Source of the DNA: Myxococcaceae bacterium
GTDB taxonomy: Bacteria > Myxococcota > Myxococcia > Myxococcales > Myxococcaceae
Assembly: GCA_003818285.1 (NCBI GenBank)
Contig: RPRB01000003.1
Location: forward strand, 30,410 to 94,409
Length of the DNA: 64,000 nucleotides
Direction: 5' to 3'
The position numbers and the translations under genes were made by a program. How positions within the stretch are numbered: the stretch's first letter is position 1; the number at the start of each line of letters is the position of its first letter. The notes beneath the pieces were generated by a model that saw only the letters and a program-made list of their open reading frames with translations, was not told the origin of the DNA and ran no database searches. Positions 1-8,097 of the stretch are shown piece after piece.

Positions 1-2
1 CC

Positions 3-821
3 GGCGGGGAGCCGCTGCTGCGCTCGGAGATCACCACCCTGGTCCGGGAACTCGCCCGGCGCCCCGCGGTGCGCGACCTGGCGATGACCACCAACGGCGT
101 GCTCCTCGCCGAGCGCGCGCGCGCGCTCCGGGAGGCCGGCCTCCGGAGGCTCACCGTCAGTCTCGACACCCTGCGCCCCGAGCGGTTCCTCGCGCTCACC
201 CGGGCCGACCACCACGCCCGGGTCCTGGCCGGCATCGAGGCCGGGCGCGCCGAGGGCTTCCCCCTCAAGCTCGACACGGTGGTGGTGCGAGGGACCAACG
301 AGGACGAGATGCTGGATCTCCTCGCCTTCGCCCGCGAGATCGGCGCGGAGATCCGGTTCATCGAGTACATGGACGTGGGCGGCGCCACCCGCTGGACCCG
401 CGAGCAGGTGGTGTCCCGCGCCGAGATGCTCCAGGCGATCTCCGCCACCCACGGCGCCGTCGAGCCGGTGGGGGCCCAGGGGTCCGACCCGGCGGAGCGC
501 TTCCGGCTCCCGGACGGGACCACCTTCGGCATCATCGCCTCCACCACGACGCCCTTCTGCCGCGCCTGCGACCGGAGCCGGCTCACCGCCGACGGGACCT
601 GGTACACCTGCCTCTACGCTCGCTCGGGGGCGAACCTCCGTGCCGCGCTCCGCAGCGGGGCGAGCGATGCGGAGATCGCCTCGCTCCTCCGGGTCGGCTG
701 GCGCGCGCGCACCGACCGCGGAGCCGAGCAGCGGCTGCAGCTCGAGCAGCGCGGGGCGCTCGCCGGCCGTCCCGAGCTCCGGCAGGACCCGCGGCTCGAG
801 ATGCACACCCGCGGGGGGTAG
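3..821 (+). CDS. moaA: GTP 3',8-cyclase MoaA, 5'-truncated by window edge
   Basis: C-terminal 272 residues of the radical SAM enzyme that, with MoaC, converts GTP to cyclic pyranopterin monophosphate in molybdenum cofactor synthesis. The frame is open to the window edge and begins in the conserved GGEPLLR loop, so the true start and the N-terminal CxxxCxxC cluster motif lie outside. Visible are the second [4Fe-4S] site (FCRAC near visible residue 186, then a third Cys 13 residues on), the segment RTDRGAEQR, and a C-terminal Gly-Gly tail. The next gene starts 7 bp downstream, but the two products have no obvious functional link. Identification is firm; only the 5' end is unknown. Confidence 0.95.
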   Translation, partial: GGEPLLRSEITTLVRELARRPAVRDLAMTTNGVLLAERARALREAGLRRLTVSLDTLRPERFLALTRADHHARVLAGIEAGRAEGFPLKLDTVVVRGTNEDEMLDLLAFAREIGAEIRFIEYMDVGGATRWTREQVVSRAEMLQAISATHGAVEPVGAQGSDPAERFRLPDGTTFGIIASTTTPFCRACDRSRLTADGTWYTCLYARSGANLRAALRSGASDAEIASLLRVGWRARTDRGAEQRLQLEQRGALAGRPELRQDPRLEMHTRGG

Positions 822-827
822 GCGCCC

Positions 828-2054
828 GTGCGTGCTCCCTCGTCCACGGCCGAGGACCCCGATTCGGCGCTCGCGCTGCTCCTCTCCGCTGCGCGTGGAG
901 CCCAGGCCTGCGGCTACGGAGCCGAGGACACCGAGCGCCTGGTCTGGGAGCTCGCCGCCCAGCTCGGGATGGCGGACGCCCAGGTCTCGAGCCTGCCCAC
1001 CCAGCTGCAGCTCGCCATCGGCATCCCCGGACAGCAGCGGGTGGTGCTGCTCCGGACCGAGCCGCGGCCGGTCCACCTCGACCGCATCGTCCGCCTCGAC
1101 GCGGTGGCGCGAGAGGTCAAGGCCGGGCGGATCGGCCCTCGGGAGGCCAGCGTTCGCATCGACGCCATCGCCCGCTCCCCGCCCCCGTACTCCGCGCCGG
1201 TGGTGCTCTTCGCCTACTGCCTGGCCGCGGCCGGGGCGGTCCTCCTCTTCGGCGAGGACCTGCCCGAGGCGGTCACCGCGGCCGTCGCGGGAATGGCCGT
1301 TGGAGCCATCGCGCTGGTCCGCACCCGCCTGCGTGAGCTCGACCTCGCCGCCGAGCTGGTCTCGGCACTGCTCGCGGGCTTCATCAGCCAGGCGGTGTCG
1401 GCGCGGATCTGGCCGCTCGACCCCCGGGTCGCCACCCTCGGAGCGGTGGTGATCCTCCTCCCGGGCTTCACGCTCACCCAGGGGGTCCGCGAGCTGCAGA
1501 CCCGCAACCTCCTCTCCGGCCTCGCCGGGCTGGGCGCTGCCTCGGTGACCTTCCTCGCCCTGGTCATCGGCGCCGTGCTGGGTGGGGCCCTCGGCGCGCG
1601 AGCCTTCGGCCCGGCCCGTGTTCCCACGGTGGACCTCCCCCCCTGGACGTTTCTCGTCGGCGCCGCGGCGATGGGGCTCGCGGCGGTGGTGGTGCAGCGT
1701 GCGCCTCGCCAGGAGGCCCCGACCGTGGTCGCCTCGGCGCTCCTCGCCGCCGCGGTCAGCAAGGCGGTCTCGCGGAGCGTGGGCCCGGCGCTCGGCGCGT
1801 TCGTGGGCGCGGTCGCGATCGGGCTCGTCGCGCATCTGAACGCCCGGCTCAGGGCCCGACCGGTGTGGCTGGTCACCGTCCCCGGCGTCCTGGTGCTCGT
1901 CCCGGGGAGCATTGGCTACCGGAGCCTCCTCGACCTCGTGGACCGCGACGTCGCCACCAGCATCGAGACCGGCTTCCAGATGATCCTCACCGCCGCGGGC
2001 ATCGTCTTCGGCCTGCTCCTGGCGGACGGGCTCGGCGCGCGCTCGCGAAGATAG
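828..2054 (+). CDS. ThrE-type threonine/serine exporter family membrane protein
   Basis: A 408-residue inner-membrane protein of the ThrE/DUF1212 family, which exports threonine and serine in Corynebacterium; the substrate here is inferred. The N-terminal cytosolic part carries the family pattern with Gly-Ala-Glu-Asp, LGM and PTQLQLAIG around residues 25-70, followed by a domain of five or so hydrophobic helices (about 125-260) and then a second helical domain (about 275-400), the DUF1212 plus DUF3815 fusion layout. The start is GTG, 7 bp after moaA. It is followed convergently by the LysR gene with 16 bp between the stops. Confidence 0.85.
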   Translation: MRAPSSTAEDPDSALALLLSAARGAQACGYGAEDTERLVWELAAQLGMADAQVSSLPTQLQLAIGIPGQQRVVLLRTEPRPVHLDRIVRLDAVAREVKAGRIGPREASVRIDAIARSPPPYSAPVVLFAYCLAAAGAVLLFGEDLPEAVTAAVAGMAVGAIALVRTRLRELDLAAELVSALLAGFISQAVSARIWPLDPRVATLGAVVILLPGFTLTQGVRELQTRNLLSGLAGLGAASVTFLALVIGAVLGGALGARAFGPARVPTVDLPPWTFLVGAAAMGLAAVVVQRAPRQEAPTVVASALLAAAVSKAVSRSVGPALGAFVGAVAIGLVAHLNARLRARPVWLVTVPGVLVLVPGSIGYRSLLDLVDRDVATSIETGFQMILTAAGIVFGLLLADGLGARSRR

Positions 2055-2070
2055 GAGCGCCGGAGGGCGT

Positions 2071-2988
2071 TCAGCCGCCGTTCCGGGACGGGGCACGGCC
2101 GAACAGCTCGGTGCGCGCCGTCTCGGTGATCGCCACCACCGCCGGGTGCTTGAGCTTTCGCTCCACGGTGAGCGCCCAGTAGCGCTCGCGCACTCCGTCC
2201 AGCGTTCCCACCCGGTCGACCCCGAACGCCGCCCGGACTTCCGACTCGACCGCCTCGGGGGCGGGAAAGGCACCGACTCCCGCCTCGCCGAAGGACTCCA
2301 TCAGCGCGCTGTCCTGGAATTCACCCACCACCCGAGGGCGGATGCCGCGGCTCTCGAACCAGTGGGCGAGCGAGCGCTGCAGCACCGCGCCGTCGGCGGC
2401 GGTCAGGAGCGGGGCGCCCTCCATCGACCTGGGGAACCCCGGGGCGAGCTTCCGGGCCAGGGCGGGACGGGCGAACAGCCCCACCCCGCATTCTCCGAGC
2501 AGGTGGCTGTAGGCCCGGACCGGCGAGGGAGCCGGCGTGTCGGAGAGGACCAGGTCGAGACTGTGCGCGGCCAGCTCGGCCACGAGCCGCTCGGGGCGTG
2601 CCTCGAGGACCACCAGCTGGACCGGCGCGGTCGCCTCCAGGGCCGGGACGAGGAGCCGGTGCGCCACCCGCTTCTCCACCGAGTCCGAGACCCCCACCAC
2701 CAGCCGGCGCGGGCGGGCGACGGGACGGCCTTTGAGGGTGTCCTGGAGCTCCTGGCCGAGGCTGAAGATCTCCTCCGCGTAGCGGAAGACCACCTGGCCC
2801 ACGTCGGTCAGCACCAGGGAGCGGCCCTGGCGCTCGAACAGCTTTTCCCCGAAGGCGTTCTCCAGGGCCTTGATCTGCCCGCTGACCGTGGGCTGGGCCA
2901 GCCGGAGCACCTTGCTCGCCTTGGAGACCCCGCCCTCGCGGGCCACGGTCCAGAAGTAGAAGAGATGGTGGTAGTTGAGCCAGTCCAT
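2071..2988 (-). CDS. nhaR: LysR-family regulator, NhaR-like
   Basis: A 305-residue LysR-type transcriptional regulator. The N-terminal winged HTH (about residues 5-65: NYHHLFYFWTVAREGG, QPTVSGQIKALE, LFERQGRSLVLT) closely follows NhaR, which senses sodium and controls nhaA in enterobacteria. The rest is a substrate-binding domain. The ATG at 2988 puts the conserved HTH right at the N-terminus. It is divergent from htpX across 107 bp, the usual arrangement for a LysR protein and its target. Control of htpX or of itself is inferred; no antiporter gene is in the window. Confidence 0.85.
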   Translation of the reverse strand: MDWLNYHHLFYFWTVAREGGVSKASKVLRLAQPTVSGQIKALENAFGEKLFERQGRSLVLTDVGQVVFRYAEEIFSLGQELQDTLKGRPVARPRRLVVGVSDSVEKRVAHRLLVPALEATAPVQLVVLEARPERLVAELAAHSLDLVLSDTPAPSPVRAYSHLLGECGVGLFARPALARKLAPGFPRSMEGAPLLTAADGAVLQRSLAHWFESRGIRPRVVGEFQDSALMESFGEAGVGAFPAPEAVESEVRAAFGVDRVGTLDGVRERYWALTVERKLKHPAVVAITETARTELFGRAPSRNGG

Positions 2989-3095
2989 CGCCGCTCCACT
3001 CCCATCGGGAAGAAGAATGGATTGCTGCGAGTTTATCGATTTGCCGATGTGTCCTCCCCGTCTTAACGGAAAGGGACACGGAGGTCACTCTTTCG
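2989..3095. promoter_or_regulatory. Divergent promoter region between the nhaR-like gene and htpX
   Basis: This 107-bp gap is visibly richer in A and T than its surroundings. It contains an interrupted dyad ATCG-N6-CGAT at 3035-3048 that could serve a LysR-type regulator (inference). A good ribosome binding site, ACGGAGGT, lies about 10 bases before the htpX ATG. I could not assign -35/-10 hexamers with confidence. Confidence 0.4.
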
Positions 3096-3980
3096 ATGAA
3101 CCAGCTCAAGACCGTTTTGCTCCTGGGCATCCTGTCGGCGATCCTGGTGGGCGTCGGCGGAGCGCTCGGGTCCAATGCGCTCGGCATCAGCATCGTTCTC
3201 GCGGTGGTGATGAACCTCGGCGCCTACTTCTTCAGCGACCGGATCGTCCTGGCCATGCACCGGGCCCAGGAGATCTCCCCGGCCGAGTCCCCCGAGCTCC
3301 ACCGGATGGTGGAAGAGCTCGCCGCGCGCGCCGGGATTCCCAAGCCGCGCGTGTACCTCATCCCCGAGGCACAGCCGAACGCCTTCGCCACCGGCCGGAA
3401 CCCCGAGCACGCCGTGGTCGCGGTCACCTCGGGCATTCTCCAGGTGCTGGACCGCCGCGAGCTCCGCGGGGTGCTGGCCCACGAGCTCGCCCACGTGAAG
3501 AACCGCGACATCCTGGTCTCCAGCATCGCCGCCACCGTGGCCGCGGCCATCACCTACGTGGCGCACGCGGTGGGCTTCTTCGGGATGGCCGGCTCGGACG
3601 AGGACGGTCCCTCGCCCGCGCAGTCGCTGCTGCTGGCCATCGTGGCCCCCATCGCGGCCACGCTGATCCAGCTGGGCATCTCCCGCTCGCGCGAGTACGG
3701 CGCCGATGCGACCGGCGCGGAGATCTCCGGCGATCCCGAGGCCCTCGCCCGGGCGCTGGAGAAGCTGGAGCAGGCGGCGCACGCCATCCCGGCCCGGATG
3801 CAGCCGGCCACCGCCAGCCTGTTCATCGTCAACCCCTTCTCGGCGACCGAGGGCGTCCTCAAACTGTTCTCGACCCACCCCTCGATGCGGGAGCGCATCC
3901 GGCGCCTCCGCGCGATGCAGGTCTCGTCCGGCGGGTGGCCGGTGGGAGCCCGTGACGCGACCTTCGACGCGCGCTGGTGA
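3096..3980 (+). CDS. htpX: Membrane zinc metalloprotease HtpX
   Basis: A 294-residue inner-membrane M48 protease that degrades misfolded membrane proteins and cooperates with FtsH in E. coli. Two N-terminal hydrophobic helices (residues 5-25 and 30-48) precede the catalytic motif HELAH at 129-133. The third zinc ligand is Glu200 in SREYGAD. Two more hydrophobic stretches at about 143-163 and 177-195 complete the topology. The length is normal for the family. Start chosen at the ATG with ACGGAGGT upstream. The next gene overlaps its end by 29 bp, and terC and ftsH follow, so this looks like a membrane quality-control cluster. Confidence 0.95.
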   Translation: MNQLKTVLLLGILSAILVGVGGALGSNALGISIVLAVVMNLGAYFFSDRIVLAMHRAQEISPAESPELHRMVEELAARAGIPKPRVYLIPEAQPNAFATGRNPEHAVVAVTSGILQVLDRRELRGVLAHELAHVKNRDILVSSIAATVAAAITYVAHAVGFFGMAGSDEDGPSPAQSLLLAIVAPIAATLIQLGISRSREYGADATGAEISGDPEALARALEKLEQAAHAIPARMQPATASLFIVNPFSATEGVLKLFSTHPSMRERIRRLRAMQVSSGGWPVGARDATFDARW

Positions 3981-4278
3981 CGAACGACGCCCGGGGCTGC
4001 GGCGCCTGGCCAACCTCGTGGGCGGCTGGGCGCTGGTGGTGGTCGGGATCATCCTGATCCCCCTGCCGGGCCCCGGGTGGCTGGTGGTGGGGTTCGGGCT
4101 GGTCGTGCTCAGCCGGGAGGTCCGCTGGGCGCGAGGAGCCCTGGTGCGCCTGGAGCGGTTCATGCGCCGCCACGGGATGCGGACCTCGCTCCGGCGACTC
4201 ATCGCCCGGAGGCAACGCGAGCGGGCCCGCCGTGCGCCCATGCATCACCCATCGGTTCAACCGATGGATCCACACTGA
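3952..4278 (+). CDS. Small PGPGW-motif membrane protein (TIGR02611-like)
   Basis: A 108-residue protein with one hydrophobic hairpin around residues 24-62 containing the signature PLPGPGW, flanked by basic cytoplasmic segments and ending in a highly Arg-rich tail. Proteins with the PGPGW motif are small putative transmembrane proteins without known function. I chose GTG at 3952, inside the end of htpX, because it is the last start before the conserved region with a purine-rich stretch (GGTGGGAG) upstream; a GTG at 4018 would cut into the motif region. The overlap suggests translational coupling with htpX. Confidence 0.7.
   Translation: MTRPSTRAGDERRPGLRRLANLVGGWALVVVGIILIPLPGPGWLVVGFGLVVLSREVRWARGALVRLERFMRRHGMRTSLRRLIARRQRERARRAPMHHPSVQPMDPH
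4249..4267. other. Perfect 19-bp inverted repeat at the 3' end of the PGPGW gene
   Basis: CCATCGGTT-C-AACCGATGG: nine-base arms around a single central base, spanning codons near the end of the PGPGW gene and about 110 bp before terC. No T-run follows, so it is not a classical intrinsic terminator. A one-base loop favours a protein-binding dyad or cruciform over an RNA hairpin. Confidence 0.6.
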
Positions 4279-4375
4279 AATATCTGGTTGTCCGAAGGCT
4301 TCCTCCGGCGCACATCCAGTGGGCTCGGCGGCCCGGAGCACCTCGGTTCCAGGGCGCCCGGCAGGAGCCTGTCCG

Positions 4376-5335
4376 ATGCTGTCCGTTGCCACGCTGGGAA
4401 GCTGGCCCCTGTGGGTGGGCTTCCTCGCCTTCGTCGCCGTGATGCTCGCCCTCGACCTGGGGGTGTTTCACCGCAGGGCGCACGCCATCTCCCTGCGCGA
4501 GGCGGCGGTCTGGAGCGCGGTGTGGATCGGGCTGGCCGCGGTCTTCGCCTTCGGCGTCTTCCACCTCTTCGGACCCCAGCGGGGCCTCGAGTTCACCACC
4601 GGGTACCTGATCGAGAAGGCGCTGAGCGTCGACAACATCTTCGTGATGGTCGTGCTCTTCGGCGCCTTCGGGGTCCCGGCGCACCAGCAGCACCGGGTGC
4701 TGTTCTGGGGAATCCTCGGCGCGCTGGTGATGCGGGCGATCTTCATCCTCGCCGGCACCGCCCTCATCGCCCGCTTCCACTGGACCATCTATCTCTTCGG
4801 CGTGTTCCTCGTGTTCACCGGGGTGAGGATGCTCCTCTCCCGCGGAGAGCACGGGCACCCGGAGAACAACGTGATGGTGCGCCTGGCCCGGCGGGTCCTG
4901 CCGGTCGCCCCCGGTCAGGACACGGACCACTTCCTCGCCCGGGTGGACGGAAGGTGGATGGTGACCACGCTGTTCCTGGCTCTGGTGGCGGTGGAATTCA
5001 CCGATCTCATCTTCGCGGTGGATTCCATTCCCGCGGTTCTTGCCGTGAGCCAGGACCCGTTCATCGTCTTCACCTCGAACATCTTCGCCATCCTGGGGCT
5101 CCGCTCCCTGTACTTCGTCCTGGCTGGCGTGGTTCACAAGTTCCGTTATTTGAAGCTGGGACTGGCCCTTGTGCTGGTCTTCGTCGGGGTGAAGATGGCC
5201 ATCGTGGACATCTTCAAGATCCCGGTGGGCGTGTCGCTGGCGGTGGTCGGCTTGCTGATCACCGGCTCCATCCTCTCGTCGCTGGTCGCGGACGGAAGGC
5301 GGCGGATGCTCGAGGAAAGGACGGCGACGTCGTGA
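4376..5335 (+). CDS. TerC family integral membrane protein
   Basis: A 319-residue polytopic protein of the TerC/Alx family, linked in other bacteria to tellurite resistance, manganese efflux and membrane metalation of exported proteins. About nine hydrophobic helices; the conserved charged segments IEKALSVDNIFVMVV and FTDLIFAVDSIPAVLAVS hold the acidic residues thought to handle metal. The ATG at 4376 has AGGAG eight bases upstream and places the first helix at residues 8-25. The stop overlaps the GTG of ftsH by four bases (GTGA), so the two are very probably co-translated. I looked for a yybP-ykoY manganese riboswitch upstream and saw none. Confidence 0.9.
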   Translation: MLSVATLGSWPLWVGFLAFVAVMLALDLGVFHRRAHAISLREAAVWSAVWIGLAAVFAFGVFHLFGPQRGLEFTTGYLIEKALSVDNIFVMVVLFGAFGVPAHQQHRVLFWGILGALVMRAIFILAGTALIARFHWTIYLFGVFLVFTGVRMLLSRGEHGHPENNVMVRLARRVLPVAPGQDTDHFLARVDGRWMVTTLFLALVAVEFTDLIFAVDSIPAVLAVSQDPFIVFTSNIFAILGLRSLYFVLAGVVHKFRYLKLGLALVLVFVGVKMAIVDIFKIPVGVSLAVVGLLITGSILSSLVADGRRRMLEERTATS

Positions 5336-7182
5336 ACAAGACGCGGTTCAACATCGCTTACGCGCTGATCGCCGTGCTCGGGGTGCTCCTCATCCAGGAC
5401 TACGTACGGACGTCCCAGTCGGTCGCGGTCATCCCCTATAGCCAGTTCCGGAAGCTGCTCGACGAGAAGAAGGTGACCGAGGTCACCGTCGGCGAGGACC
5501 AGATCAAGGGCACGCTCACGGAGCCCATCGAGGGCGGGAAGACGCACTTCGTCACCGTCAAGGTGGACAAGGACATCGCCGAGGCCCTGGAAAGGGCAGG
5601 CGTGAAGTTCGGCGGGCAGGTGCAGAACACCTGGTTCACGGCCCTGATGGGTCTGGTGGCCCCCACCCTGTTCTTCTTCCTGGTCTGGGCCATCGTCATG
5701 CGGCGCATGGCGGGTCGGATGGGCGCGGGCGGCGGAGGCCTCCTCGCCATCGGGAAGAGCAAGGCCAAGGTCTTCGTCGAGACCGGCGTGAAGACCCGTT
5801 TCTCGGACGTGGCCGGGGTCGACGAGGCCAAGGCCGAGCTGGCGGAGGTGGTGGAGTTCCTGAGGAACCCGGAGCAGTACTCGCGCCTGGGCGGCCGGAT
5901 GCCCAAGGGCGTGCTGCTGGTGGGACCGCCCGGGACCGGAAAGACGCTGCTCGCACGCGCGGTGGCGGGTGAGGCCGGCGTGCCGTTCTTCTCCATCAGC
6001 GGAAGCGAGTTCGTGGAGATGTTCGTCGGCGTGGGCGCGGCCCGCGTCCGGGACCTGTTCGAGCAGGCGCGGGGCAAGGCGCCGTGCATCATCTTCATCG
6101 ACGAGCTGGACGCGCTCGGCCGCGCCCGCGGGGCCTCGGGCCTGGTGGGCGGTCACGACGAGAAGGAGCAGACCCTCAACCAGCTGCTGGTCGAGCTGGA
6201 CGGCTTCGACCAGAGCGCCGGCATCGTCCTCCTCGGCGCCACCAACCGGCCGGAGATCCTCGATCCGGCGCTGCTCCGTGCCGGCCGCTTCGACCGTCAG
6301 GTCCTGGTGGACCGCCCAGACCGGCAGGGTCGGGTGGCCATCCTCCAGGTGCACATGAGGCGGGTGAAGATCGCCCCGTCGGTGGACCCCGATCAGATCG
6401 CCGCCCTGACCCCGGGCTTCACCGGCGCGGACCTGGCCAACCTGGTCAACGAGGCGGCGCTGAGCGCCACCCGCCGGAAGGCCGAGGCGGTGGAGCGGCA
6501 GGACTTCGACGCCGCCTTCGAGCGCATCGTGGCTGGCCTGGAGAAGAGGAACCGGCTCTTGAACCCGAGGGAGCGGGAGATCGTCGCCTTCCACGAGATG
6601 GGTCACGCGCTGGCCGCGGCGGCGACCACCAACGTGGACCCGGTGCACAAGGTGAGCATCATTCCCCGCGGCATCGGCGCCCTGGGCTACACGCTCCAGC
6701 GGCCCACCGAGGACCGGTACCTCATGACCCGCGAGGAGCTGGAAGGGAAGCTGGTGGTGCTGCTTGGCGGCCGCTCCGCCGAGGCGCTGGTGTTCGAGCA
6801 CACCTCGACCGGCGCCGCGGACGACCTGGTCAAGGCCACCGACATCGCGCGGAGCATGGCCACGCGCTACGCGATGGTTCCGGGGCTCGGGCCGGTGAGC
6901 TACGACAACGAGAGCCAGGCCTACCTCGGCCCGCAGGCGATGACCCGCCGGACCTTCAGCGAGGAGACCGCGCGGGAGATCGACCTCGCAGTCCGGGAGA
7001 TCGTCCAGAACGCCTCCGAGCGGTGCCGCACCCTGCTCGCCCAGCGCCGTCAGACGCTGGAGAAGGCAGCGCGGCTCCTCCTCGAGAAGGAGACCCTCAC
7101 CGACGTCGAGCTGAAGCCGCTGTTCGACGAGGCGCGGACGGAGGCGACGCAGGCGGTGCCGCGGGTCGTCTCGAGGTCCTGA
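5332..7182 (+). CDS. ftsH: ATP-dependent zinc metalloprotease FtsH
   Basis: A 616-residue membrane-anchored AAA+ protease that extracts and degrades membrane and regulatory proteins. Two transmembrane helices (about 8-22 and 103-122) bracket a short periplasmic domain. The AAA module shows Walker A GPPGTGKT at 198-205, Walker B IIFIDELD and the second region of homology [20 protein letters not shown]. The peptidase has HEMGH at 421-425 and an Asp ligand near 498. The GTG start at 5332 overlaps the terC stop; an open frame continuing upstream of it is a shadow of terC. Length is typical. The order htpX-PGPGW-terC-ftsH implies shared expression. Confidence 0.96.
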   Translation: MNKTRFNIAYALIAVLGVLLIQDYVRTSQSVAVIPYSQFRKLLDEKKVTEVTVGEDQIKGTLTEPIEGGKTHFVTVKVDKDIAEALERAGVKFGGQVQNTWFTALMGLVAPTLFFFLVWAIVMRRMAGRMGAGGGGLLAIGKSKAKVFVETGVKTRFSDVAGVDEAKAELAEVVEFLRNPEQYSRLGGRMPKGVLLVGPPGTGKTLLARAVAGEAGVPFFSISGSEFVEMFVGVGAARVRDLFEQARGKAPCIIFIDELDALGRARGASGLVGGHDEKEQTLNQLLVELDGFDQSAGIVLLGATNRPEILDPALLRAGRFDRQVLVDRPDRQGRVAILQVHMRRVKIAPSVDPDQIAALTPGFTGADLANLVNEAALSATRRKAEAVERQDFDAAFERIVAGLEKRNRLLNPREREIVAFHEMGHALAAAATTNVDPVHKVSIIPRGIGALGYTLQRPTEDRYLMTREELEGKLVVLLGGRSAEALVFEHTSTGAADDLVKATDIARSMATRYAMVPGLGPVSYDNESQAYLGPQAMTRRTFSEETAREIDLAVREIVQNASERCRTLLAQRRQTLEKAARLLLEKETLTDVELKPLFDEARTEATQAVPRVVSRS

Positions 7183-7320
7183 CACGGTGACAGGTCTCGC
7201 CGCTCACCGGCGAGCGATGCCGGGCAAGCGGCGTCGCGCGAGCCCGGCGACGGCACCGTTCTGGTGCCCTGCTGAACAGCGGTAGCAGTGCTGCTAGCGT
7301 CCTCTCCCGGAGGTGAGGCC
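7183..7320. other. ftsH-osmC intergenic with three inverted repeats
   Basis: Three dyads are visible. CTCGCCG-N5-CGGCGAG at 7196-7214 directly follows ftsH and could be a rho-assisted terminator stem, though no T-run follows. GGCACC-N5-GGTGCC lies at 7252-7268. TAGCAG-TG-CTGCTA lies at 7283-7296, just before the osmC Shine-Dalgarno and suited to an operator. No function is proven. Confidence 0.45.
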
Positions 7321-7767
7321 ATGGGTGATCCAGCGAGCCAGGAGCCGCGGAGCGTGGTGGTGTCCGGTCCCGCAACCGGATTCCGGACCGAGGTCGAGGT
7401 GGGCGGGCATCGCCTCGTGGTCGACGAGCCACTCGCGGTGGGCGGCGCGGACCAGGGGCCAACGCCCTACGAGATGCTGCTCGCCGGGCTGGGCGCCTGC
7501 ACCGCGATGACGCTCCGCCTGTACGCCGACAGGAAGAAGTGGCCCCTGGAGCGGGCCCGCATCAGCCTCCGGCACCGGAAGGTGCACGCCCAGGACTGCG
7601 TCGACTGCGAGACCAAGCCGGCCAAGATGGACGTGGTGGACCGGATCATCACCCTCGACGGTTCGCTGACCGAGGAGCAGCGGGCGAAGCTCCTGGAAAT
7701 CGCCGAGCGCTGCCCGGTCCAACAGACCCTGGGGAGCAAGATCCAGGTGAACACGAAGCTCGCGTAG
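7321..7767 (+). CDS. OsmC family protein (peroxiredoxin-like or YhfA-like)
   Basis: A 148-residue OsmC-fold protein. The first conserved Cys lies in GLGACTAMTLRLYADRK (about residues 56-72) at the start of the central helix, and the second in ERCPVQQTL near residue 132. These are the redox pair that reduces organic hydroperoxides in OsmC/Ohr. An extra CVDC insertion between them is less usual and resembles OsmC proteins found fused to hydrolases. GGAGGTGAG lies 5-12 bases before the ATG and fixes the start. Stands alone; three inverted repeats lie upstream. Confidence 0.88.
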   Translation: MGDPASQEPRSVVVSGPATGFRTEVEVGGHRLVVDEPLAVGGADQGPTPYEMLLAGLGACTAMTLRLYADRKKWPLERARISLRHRKVHAQDCVDCETKPAKMDVVDRIITLDGSLTEEQRAKLLEIAERCPVQQTLGSKIQVNTKLA

Positions 7768-7823
7768 TGCCTGGCGCGGGCCGGCCACGGTGGCCAGGCG
7801 GTCGGCGCGCCGGAGCGGTGAGG

Positions 7824-8024
7824 TCAGAAGTGCGGCGGGCGCTCGACGGCGCTCGAGTCGACCAGGCCCGGCTCCATCGCCGCGAGCTTCTGGTTCATGA
7901 TGGCCAGCTCGTGCTCCAGCCGCTCGAGGCTCTGGCCCTGGGCGTACACCACGTCGCTCAGTTCCTGGAGCAGCCGCTGCTGCTCGGTGAACTTCAGCTC
8001 GAGCTCGACGATACGCTCCCTCAT
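7824..8024 (-). CDS. SlyX-like small coiled-coil protein
   Basis: A 66-residue acidic protein, almost all one helix with heptad spacing (ERIVELELKFTEQQRL, LSDVVYAQGQSLERLE), ending in PPHF, the Pro-Pro-His-aromatic ending typical of SlyX. SlyX is a small coiled-coil protein of unclear function. The start at 8024 is preceded by GGGGAGGA at good spacing, so the longer upstream frame is not used. It lies 73 bp after the Tat-exported FAH-like gene on the same strand. Confidence 0.75.
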   Translation of the reverse strand: MRERIVELELKFTEQQRLLQELSDVVYAQGQSLERLEHELAIMNQKLAAMEPGLVDSSAVERPPHF

Positions 8025-8097
8025 GACCGTCCTCCCCTTCCCTGGCGGGTTCAGCGGCCCGTCCTGCGCTCCGACCATCGTTCCACTGCCGGGAGGC

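Noticed and set aside
4279..4375. yybP-ykoY manganese riboswitch ahead of terC
   Set aside because: The conserved purine-rich loops of that riboswitch were not found in the leader.
4288..5331. N-terminal extension of ftsH by about 350 codons
   Set aside because: The upstream part is an out-of-frame reading of terC; GTG 5332 starts a normal FtsH membrane anchor.
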